Assembly: GCA_002069025.1 (NCBI GenBank)
Contig: MWBK01000275.1
Location: forward strand, 1 to 7,895
Reading direction: 5' to 3'
Source of the DNA: Bacteroidetes bacterium ADurb.Bin302
Lineage (GTDB): Bacteria; Bacteroidota; Bacteroidia; Bacteroidales; Paludibacteraceae
Length of the DNA: 7,895 bases
Shown: positions 1 through 5,131 of the stretch, piece after piece
Layout of the letters: each line of letters opens with the position of its first letter
Numbering within the stretch: position 1 is the stretch's first letter
Position numbers and translations under genes: made by a program
Notes under the pieces: generated by a model
What the model was told of the DNA's origin: nothing
The model's input: only the letters and a program-made list of their open reading frames with translations
Databases searched by the model: none

Positions 1-274
1 GCTCTGTGTATTTACAGATAATTAAATTATCTTCCTGTACTACAGGCAAATAAACTTGTTTAGTCTTAGCCCATTTTTCTATCCACCGGCTTAAATCAAT
101 TTCATCGGGTAGTGGCCAAAAAAATAGTATTGAGGATGCATTTTTAAAATGTTGGTTTTGCTCTAGAAGTGATGCAATTACCTTTGATTTAGCCTGCTTT
201 GTTGCACAGTCCAAACATGCAACACGCTTTTTCATTTCTTTCCGCAATATTTTTTTGTCAATCGAAAAGCACAT
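1..274 (-). CDS. 5-formyltetrahydrofolate cyclo-ligase, N-terminal part (runs off the left edge)
   Basis: ATP-dependent cytoplasmic enzyme (5,10-methenyltetrahydrofolate synthetase; YgfA/MTHFS family) that converts 5-formyl-THF to 5,10-methenyl-THF and returns stored folate to one-carbon metabolism. Only the first 91 codons are present; the family is usually about 180-200 aa, so roughly half is missing. I translated the minus strand from the ATG at 274. The protein opens MCFSIDKKILRKEMKKR, matching the basic N-terminal helix of the family, which contributes to nucleotide binding in characterised members. Next come a helix ending in HFKNASSILFFW (residues about 42-53), the hallmark LPDEID (55-60) and VYLPVV (74-79), the typical strand after it. 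A later Met (codon 14, position 235) is a poorer start because it would remove the conserved basic helix. The start lies inside the end of tsaE (17-nt overlap), implying translational coupling. A CLDC pair at residues 20-23 is unusual in this variable linker. The family call is confident; the enzyme's intactness cannot be judged. Confidence 0.85.
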   Translation of the reverse strand, partial: MCFSIDKKILRKEMKKRVACLDCATKQAKSKVIASLLEQNQHFKNASSILFFWPLPDEIDLSRWIEKWAKTKQVYLPVVQEDNLIICKYTE

Positions 275-674
275 CTCTACCTCCGTCTTCACGCTCAGTA
301 ATATTAACTTTCTTTGTATCTTCAGGAAGTAATTCTTCGAGCATTTCAGGCCATTCTATAAAACAATAATTACCGCTGAAAAAATACTGATCGTAACCTA
401 AATCATAAGCTTCTTCGATTTTTTTTATTCTATAACAATCGAAGTGATAAATCGGATTACCCTCATCATCAGTATATTCGTTCACTATTGCAAATGTGGG
501 ACTATTAACTGTATCTTGAACACCCAATACATCACACAATGCTTTTATAAATGTAGTTTTACCTGCACCCATAGCACCATAAAACGCAATAATCTTGGAA
601 TCACCTATCAGCTTAAGAAAATCTTTTGCAACAGAGTGCAGACTATCTAAATCTTTTATCAGAAGTTTATTCAT
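258..674 (-). CDS. tsaE: tRNA threonylcarbamoyladenosine biosynthesis ATPase TsaE
   Basis: TsaE (YjeE family) is the small P-loop ATPase that works with TsaB and TsaD to transfer threonylcarbamoyl to A37 of ANN-decoding tRNAs (t6A modification) in the cytoplasm. The 138-aa length is normal. Visible motifs: Walker A GAMGAGKTT at residues 33-41 with Lys39 and Thr40; the family SPTF at 58-61; the HFDCYR block at 77-82, which is the Walker B-like region containing Asp79; and IEWPE at 106-110, the conserved C-terminal signature around Glu107-Trp108. The start ATG at 674 gives a correct N-terminus (MNKLLIKDLDSL) and is preceded by AT-rich sequence without a Shine-Dalgarno site. It sits 17 nt after parC and overlaps the cyclo-ligase gene by 17 nt, so the three genes are probably one transcript. 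There is no functional link between topoisomerase IV and t6A that I know of; co-transcription of housekeeping genes is the simplest reading. No defects are seen. Confidence 0.97.
   Translation of the reverse strand: MNKLLIKDLDSLHSVAKDFLKLIGDSKIIAFYGAMGAGKTTFIKALCDVLGVQDTVNSPTFAIVNEYTDDEGNPIYHFDCYRIKKIEEAYDLGYDQYFFSGNYCFIEWPEMLEELLPEDTKKVNITEREDGGRDVLFD
279..284 (-). promoter_or_regulatory. Shine-Dalgarno-like GGAGGT before the cyclo-ligase start
   Basis: On the minus strand GGAGGT lies 4 nt before the ATG at 274, inside the tsaE codons for Asp-Gly-Gly-Arg. It supports the choice of that start over the internal Met at 235. It is the only near-perfect Shine-Dalgarno sequence in front of a gene in the window; the other starts have A/T-rich leaders, as is usual in Bacteroidota. 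It may be a chance product of Gly-Gly codons. Confidence 0.45.
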
Positions 675-691
675 TTGTTTCTAATAAATAA

Positions 692-3343
692 TTAAAACAA
701 GCTAAATTGACCATCATTATCAGGCGTTTGCTGAGATAAATCTGTATCTTCATTTTGCTCATTATCTTCTTCATTATTATCCGGCAAAGAATCATCTACC
801 TCTTCAGGTACACGTAATGGTTCAAGTTCGCGTATTTCATTTATCATGGCGGTTGCAACACGTTTGCCTTTCGCCTTATAGCTTTTTACGCCTATGTATT
901 CATCTGCATCTAAAACTAATGGTTCTGCATTATCAGCAGCTCCTTGTAATTTAATTTCCAAAAGCGGATAATACGTATCGGTAATATGTATTAAGCGAGA
1001 ATCGGGATGTTCTCCTATAAATGAGAACTCTTTTGTTGAAGCTTCCAGTTTAAAACGCTTTATATATGGATTCTTTTGTTCTGCATCATACAAAACTGCT
1101 GTCCAAATCTTCTCCGAATCAAATTTCTCTATACGCAATATATCATCAGGATAATGGTTGCTTAAATCAAAGTTACTTGTAAAACAAATTCCACGTTTAG
1201 TTATGACAAGTATCGAATCTTCATGACAGAACTCTCCAAGTAAGGTACCGCGCCCATCATAATTAAGACGCAAAACATCATAATCGAACCACACTTCTCT
1301 TCCGCCTAAAGTTGAACCTCCCTTTTGCTTCAATACTATTCTGTGAATGTCATTTTTAGTAAAAATATTACCCATAGAAGAACGCCCTTTGATAGCTATT
1401 TCGCTAAAATCACGCTCAAATACAAGATTCTTTATACGCGGCTTAGGTTTTAAAAATACTTTCAAAATCTCAGCCTCACCATTCGGATTTGCTGAAAAAT
1501 AAAGAACTTTTGTACCTTTTGTTCCCTGAGTCAAATCGTAATCTTTGTCGCGAGCCAAACCACCTAAAGCAAATCGTTTTATATAACTAACACCATCTTT
1601 GCCATTTCTGTAAACCATATTGTATATGGTTCTGTTATCATTCTTTTTAAAGATACCTAAATACAATACATTCTTTCCAACGTATACTTTTTCTGCAACT
1701 TTAATAACCTTAAACTTACCGTCTTTGTAAAATATTGCAATGTCATCAATGTCAGAACAATTACAAACATATTCGTCGCGCTTAAGTCCGGTTCCTATAA
1801 AGCCTTCTTCCCTATTGATATAAAGTTTTTCGTTTGCTTCTACAACCTTCGAAACTTCAATATTATCAAAATTTCTTATTTCGGTTTTACGAGGATACTT
1901 GCTACCATATTTTTCTTTTAAATGGTCGAACCATTTTATTGTAAAATCTACTATATGTGCTAAGTTATTCTTAACCTCTTCTAATTCAGCATATAGGGCT
2001 TTGATATCTTCATTAACCTTGTCAGAATTAAATTTCAAGATACGACTCATCTTGATTTCCAATAGTTTCTTAATATCTTCTTCCTCGACCGGTCTTATAA
2101 AACTAGATTTGAATGGATCTAAACGATGATCTATGTGAGCAATAGCAGATTCAATAGTTTTACTTTCTTCAAATTCTTTATCCTTATAAATACGTTCTTC
2201 AATGAATATTTTTTCGAGCGAACACATGAAGATTGATTCTTGTAATTCTGTTTTGCGTATAAGCAATTCTTCCTTTAACAATCTCATTGTGTTTTCAGCC
2301 GAAAACTTTAACACATCACTAACAGAAAGGAAATTTGGTTTTTCTTCATAAATAACACAACAATTAGGAGATACGCTGATTTGACAATCTGTAAAAGCAT
2401 ATAATGCATCTATAGTCTTATCCGAAGATTTACCCGGCATTAAATGAACTAATATCTCGACATTTGCAGCTGTGTTATCATCTACTTTTTTAATTTGTAA
2501 TTTACCTTTTTCAGTAGCACGCAGAATTGATTCTATAACACTTTCTGTTGTTGTTCCGTAAGGAATTTCAGAGATGCATAATGTTTTATTATCGAGTTTT
2601 GAGATTTTAGCACGTACCTTCAATTTTCCATCACGCTTTCCATCGCTATAACGAGATACGTCAATCGAACCTCCTGTTACGAAATCCGGATATAATGCAA
2701 ATGATTCTCCTTTAAGGCAAGCAATAGATGCATCAATAAGTTCATTGAAATTATGAGGTAATATCTTTGTAGAAAGTCCGACGCCGATTCCCTCAGTTCC
2801 TTGTGCCAACAATAATGGGAATTTAACAGGTAAAGCTACAGGCTCTTGATTTCGTCCGTCATAAGACAATTTCCACTCTGTTGTTTTAGAATTAAATACA
2901 ACTTCTAAAGCAAATTTGCTCAAACGAGCTTCAATATAACGAGGGGCAGCTGCATCATCACCGGTCAAAATATTTCCCCAGTTTCCTTGACAATCTATCA
3001 AAAAATCTTTTTGACCTAATTGAACTAATGCGTTTCCAATTGAAGCATCTCCATGAGGATGAAATTGCATAGTGTGACCAACTATGTTAGCTACTTTGTT
3101 GTAGCGTCCGTCATCCATGCGTTTCATAGAATGTAAAATACGCCTTTGAACAGGCTTTAGACCATCACATAAGTGCGGAACTGCCCTATCCAAAATTACG
3201 TAAGATGCATAATCCAGAAACCAATTTTGAAACATACCGGACAATTGATGTTTTACCATCGAGTCTTTTAAATCAGGTATTTTGTACTCAGAATGGGCTT
3301 TGGTTTCCAGCTCGTCTTTCAATTCTTCATCATTATCTGCCAT
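692..3343 (-). CDS. parC: DNA topoisomerase IV subunit A (type IIA topoisomerase, ParC/GyrA family)
   Basis: An 883-aa breakage-reunion subunit that with ParE decatenates and relaxes DNA. N-terminal winged-helix and tower domains occupy about residues 30-480. The family block GLKPVQRRIL is at 61-70, HPHGD at 95-99, and the catalytic Tyr is Tyr136 in AAPRYIEARLSKFA, with Arg135 beside it. The intercalating-isoleucine region is TEGIGVGLST (183-192, Ile186). A coiled-coil dimerisation region lies near 350-480. The C-terminal DNA-wrapping region (about 495-830) has pinwheel-type repeats such as KGRSSMGN (652-659). It has no canonical GyrA box; the nearest sequences are TQGTKGTK (605-612) and QKGGSTLGG (673-681). 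This, plus the resemblance to Bacteroidota ParC, favours topoisomerase IV over gyrase. The tail (about 847-883) is acidic and low in complexity, and ends DGQFSLF, resembling a sliding-clamp motif. The quinolone-contact positions (E. coli ParC Ser80 and Glu84) are Ala100 and Asn104 here. The start at 3343 is the most upstream in-frame ATG giving a sensible N-terminus. It is first in a probable operon with tsaE. Confidence 0.93.
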   Translation of the reverse strand: MADNDEELKDELETKAHSEYKIPDLKDSMVKHQLSGMFQNWFLDYASYVILDRAVPHLCDGLKPVQRRILHSMKRMDDGRYNKVANIVGHTMQFHPHGDASIGNALVQLGQKDFLIDCQGNWGNILTGDDAAAPRYIEARLSKFALEVVFNSKTTEWKLSYDGRNQEPVALPVKFPLLLAQGTEGIGVGLSTKILPHNFNELIDASIACLKGESFALYPDFVTGGSIDVSRYSDGKRDGKLKVRAKISKLDNKTLCISEIPYGTTTESVIESILRATEKGKLQIKKVDDNTAANVEILVHLMPGKSSDKTIDALYAFTDCQISVSPNCCVIYEEKPNFLSVSDVLKFSAENTMRLLKEELLIRKTELQESIFMCSLEKIFIEERIYKDKEFEESKTIESAIAHIDHRLDPFKSSFIRPVEEEDIKKLLEIKMSRILKFNSDKVNEDIKALYAELEEVKNNLAHIVDFTIKWFDHLKEKYGSKYPRKTEIRNFDNIEVSKVVEANEKLYINREEGFIGTGLKRDEYVCNCSDIDDIAIFYKDGKFKVIKVAEKVYVGKNVLYLGIFKKNDNRTIYNMVYRNGKDGVSYIKRFALGGLARDKDYDLTQGTKGTKVLYFSANPNGEAEILKVFLKPKPRIKNLVFERDFSEIAIKGRSSMGNIFTKNDIHRIVLKQKGGSTLGGREVWFDYDVLRLNYDGRGTLLGEFCHEDSILVITKRGICFTSNFDLSNHYPDDILRIEKFDSEKIWTAVLYDAEQKNPYIKRFKLEASTKEFSFIGEHPDSRLIHITDTYYPLLEIKLQGAADNAEPLVLDADEYIGVKSYKAKGKRVATAMINEIRELEPLRVPEEVDDSLPDNNEEDNEQNEDTDLSQQTPDNDGQFSLF

Positions 3344-3365
3344 CTTTTGAATCTTTTTTGTTCAT

Positions 3366-3386
3366 CTTGCATGCTATCCGTGCAAG
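3366..3386. repeat. 6-bp inverted repeat CTTGCA-N9-TGCAAG in the parC leader
   Basis: Perfect 6-bp arms (3366-3371 and 3381-3386) flank a 9-nt spacer. The repeat lies between the proposed parC -7 element (3395-3402) and the parC start codon (3343), so it would fall within the first bases of the parC transcript. It could be an operator-like dyad or a stem-loop at the mRNA 5' end. No protein is known to me for this site, and a 6-bp repeat can occur by chance. Confidence 0.4.
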
Positions 3387-3394
3387 TTTCGGCG

Positions 3395-3402
3395 TAAAGT
3401 TA
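3395..3402 (-). promoter_or_regulatory. Candidate -7 element of the parC promoter (TAACTTTA)
   Basis: Read on the minus strand, TAACTTTA matches the Bacteroidota -7 consensus TAnnTTTG except at the last base. It would start transcription near 3388-3390, giving a leader of about 45 nt before the parC ATG. No good -33 TTTG is seen at the usual distance: a TTTG on this strand at 3415-3418 is only 12 nt away, which is short. The call rests on consensus match and position alone. Confidence 0.4.
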
Positions 3403-3423
3403 CAAAAAATCCATCAAAAACCT

Positions 3424-3431
3424 TACCTTTG
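3424..3431 (+). promoter_or_regulatory. Candidate -7 element of the glyS promoter (TACCTTTG)
   Basis: TACCTTTG is a perfect match to the Bacteroidota -7 consensus TAnnTTTG. A start of transcription would fall near 3437, leaving a leader of roughly 100 nt before the glyS ATG at 3536. The -33 position (about 3400-3403) holds TTAC, a weak match to TTTG, and that sequence overlaps the -7 element of the divergent parC promoter. The leader is A/T-rich, contains a weak T6/A6 inverted repeat (3476-3492), and has no Shine-Dalgarno site. Confidence 0.55.
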
Positions 3432-3535
3432 CATTTCAAAAATAATGGCTCTGAAAACAAAAAAGCAGAAACATATTTTTTAGTACAAAAAAGCATATAA
3501 AATTAGCACAATAAACAATTAATCGCAATATAATT

Positions 3536-5083
3536 ATGGCATCACAAGAAGATGTATTTAAAAAATTAGTCGCTCACTGCAAGGAGTATGGTTTTGTATT
3601 CCCTTCCAGTGATATTTACGACGGACTTGCCGCTGTATATGATTACGGACAAAACGGAGTTGAGCTTAAAAACAATATCAAAAAGTATTGGTGGGACAGC
3701 ATGATATTGCTACACGAAAACATTGTTGGTATTGATGCAGCTATTTTTATGCATCCTACTATTTGGAAAGCATCAGGTCACGTTGACGCTTTTAACGATC
3801 CTCTAATAGATAACAAAGACAGCAAAAAACGCTATCGCGCTGACGTTCTTATTGAAGATCAATTAGCAAAATTCGACGAAAAAATAAATAAAGAAGTTGA
3901 AAAAGCAGCTAAGAAATTTGGCGATTCTTTTGATGCTGAATTATACAAAAGCACAAATCCGCGTGTTCTTGAAAATGTAGCTAAACGCGAAGAATTACAC
4001 TCACGCTTCGCTAAGGCTCTTAACGATGGTAATTTAGAAGAATTAAAACAAATAATACTTGATTACGACATTGTATGCCCTATCAGTGGAACGAAGAATT
4101 GGACGGATGTTCGTCAATTTAATTTGATGTTTACCACAGAAATGGGTTCTACATCTGATGGCGCAATGAAAATCTATCTACGTCCGGAAACTGCACAAGG
4201 TATTTTTGTAAATTACATGAATGTACAAAAGACCGGTCGTATGAAAATTCCTTTCGGAATAGCACAAATTGGAAAGGCTTTCCGTAACGAAATCGTAGCA
4301 AGACAATTTATTTTTAGAATGCGTGAATTCGAGCAAATGGAAATGCAATTCTTTGTTCGCCCGGGAGATGAAATGAAATGGTTTGCTCATTGGAAAGAAT
4401 TTAGATTAAATTGGCACAAAGCATTGGGCTTGGGCGATGAGAAATATCGTTACCACGATCACGACAAATTAGCTCACTACGCAAATGCAGCTACCGACAT
4501 AGAATTTGAAATGCCTTTTGGTTTTAAAGAAGTAGAAGGCATTCACTCTCGTACAAACTTCGACTTAAGCCAACATTCAAAATTCTCAGGTAAAAAAATT
4601 GAATATTTCGATCCTGAATTAAATGAATCATATACTCCTTATGTAATAGAAACTTCAATAGGCGTAGACCGTATGTTCTTATCAATAATGTCTGCAGCAT
4701 ATACCGAAGAGAACTTAGATGGAGGAGATAGTCGCGTAGTACTGAAATTACCACCTGTATTGGCTCCAATAAAGGCTTGCGTGATGCCATTGATTAAGAA
4801 AGACGGACTACCTGAAAAAGCTCGTGAAATTATGAACGAACTGAAATTTGATTTCAAATGTTCTTATGACGAAAAAGATTCTATTGGCAAACGCTACCGT
4901 AGACAAGATGCAGTAGGTACTCCTTTTTGCATAACTGTAGATCATCAAACATTAGAAGATGGATGTGTTACAGTTCGTTACAGAGACAATATGACACAAG
5001 ACCGCATTAAGATCGAAGAATTGCACGAACTTATAGGTAAGGCGGTTAACATGAAAAATCTATTCAAGAAAATTGTTGGATAA
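3536..5083 (+). CDS. glyS: Glycyl-tRNA synthetase, single-chain dimeric type
   Basis: Class II aminoacyl-tRNA synthetase that charges tRNA-Gly with glycine using ATP in the cytoplasm. At 515 aa in one chain it is the homodimeric (eukaryotic/archaeal-like, HAMAP glyQS) form, not the alpha2-beta2 form of E. coli. Visible blocks: motif 1 region GHVDAFNDP at 81-89; an insertion rich in Lys and Glu (about 108-175); CPISGTKNW at 181-189; LRPETAQGIF at 215-224, a glycine/ATP-pocket signature of this family; motif 2 FRNEI (249-253) with FRMREFEQME (260-269); motif 3 ETSIGVDR at 372-379 with its invariant Arg379; and an HGTP-type anticodon-binding domain from about 405 to the end, including GKRYRRQDAVGTPFCITVD (451-469). 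The start MASQEDVF is standard for the family, and the ATG is preceded by AT-rich sequence typical of Bacteroidota translation. No T-box or other tRNA-sensing leader is recognisable. It is divergent from parC and is followed 9 nt after its stop by a strong hairpin. Confidence 0.97.
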   Translation: MASQEDVFKKLVAHCKEYGFVFPSSDIYDGLAAVYDYGQNGVELKNNIKKYWWDSMILLHENIVGIDAAIFMHPTIWKASGHVDAFNDPLIDNKDSKKRYRADVLIEDQLAKFDEKINKEVEKAAKKFGDSFDAELYKSTNPRVLENVAKREELHSRFAKALNDGNLEELKQIILDYDIVCPISGTKNWTDVRQFNLMFTTEMGSTSDGAMKIYLRPETAQGIFVNYMNVQKTGRMKIPFGIAQIGKAFRNEIVARQFIFRMREFEQMEMQFFVRPGDEMKWFAHWKEFRLNWHKALGLGDEKYRYHDHDKLAHYANAATDIEFEMPFGFKEVEGIHSRTNFDLSQHSKFSGKKIEYFDPELNESYTPYVIETSIGVDRMFLSIMSAAYTEENLDGGDSRVVLKLPPVLAPIKACVMPLIKKDGLPEKAREIMNELKFDFKCSYDEKDSIGKRYRRQDAVGTPFCITVDHQTLEDGCVTVRYRDNMTQDRIKIEELHELIGKAVNMKNLFKKIVG

Positions 5084-5092
5084 ATAATTTAC

Positions 5093-5126
5093 AGGGATAT
5101 TCTTTTTTAGAGTGTCCCTTATTTTG
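5093..5126 (+). terminator. Stem-loop with T-rich tail between glyS and the lipoprotein gene
   Basis: Arms 5093-5103 (AGGGATATTCT) and 5109-5119 (AGAGTGTCCCT) form a continuous 11-bp RNA stem: nine Watson-Crick pairs and two G-U pairs, closed by a 5-nt T loop. It is followed by TATTTTG. The position just after the glyS stop fits an intrinsic terminator. However, the tail is interrupted by an A and the next ATG is only 12 nt beyond the stem. It could therefore be a partial terminator/attenuator, or a structure blocking initiation of the next gene. The G-U pairs mean that the antisense RNA would fold less well, so the structure belongs to the plus strand. Confidence 0.65.
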
Positions 5127-5131
5127 CCTCT

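Noticed and set aside
1899..2129. Antisense ORF inside parC
   Set aside because: It lies opposite a well-conserved coding region and its composition mirrors that of the complementary codons. No start context or motif supports it.
692..3343. Gyrase subunit A instead of topoisomerase IV
   Set aside because: It lacks a canonical GyrA box in the C-terminal domain and resembles Bacteroidota ParC in its N-terminal region. A definite call would need the genome's second type IIA A-subunit for comparison.
3445..3483. Twelve-codon leader ORF (MALKTKKQKHIF) before glyS
   Set aside because: It has no glycine codons that would suit attenuation of a glycyl-tRNA synthetase, no ribosome site and no terminator-type alternative structures. 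Lys-rich short ORFs are expected by chance in AT-rich DNA.
3205..3483. 92-codon plus-strand ORF across the parC start and intergenic region
   Set aside because: It overlaps the coding strand of parC in antisense, has no family-like composition, and crosses both promoter candidates. It looks like a shadow ORF.
3344..3535. T-box or other riboswitch upstream of glyS
   Set aside because: No T-box sequence, specifier loop or terminator/antiterminator pair can be seen, and T-boxes are essentially absent from Bacteroidota.
4524..4857. Two overlapping minus-strand ORFs within glyS
   Set aside because: Both lie opposite the glyS motif 3 and anticodon-binding region and have no recognisable features.
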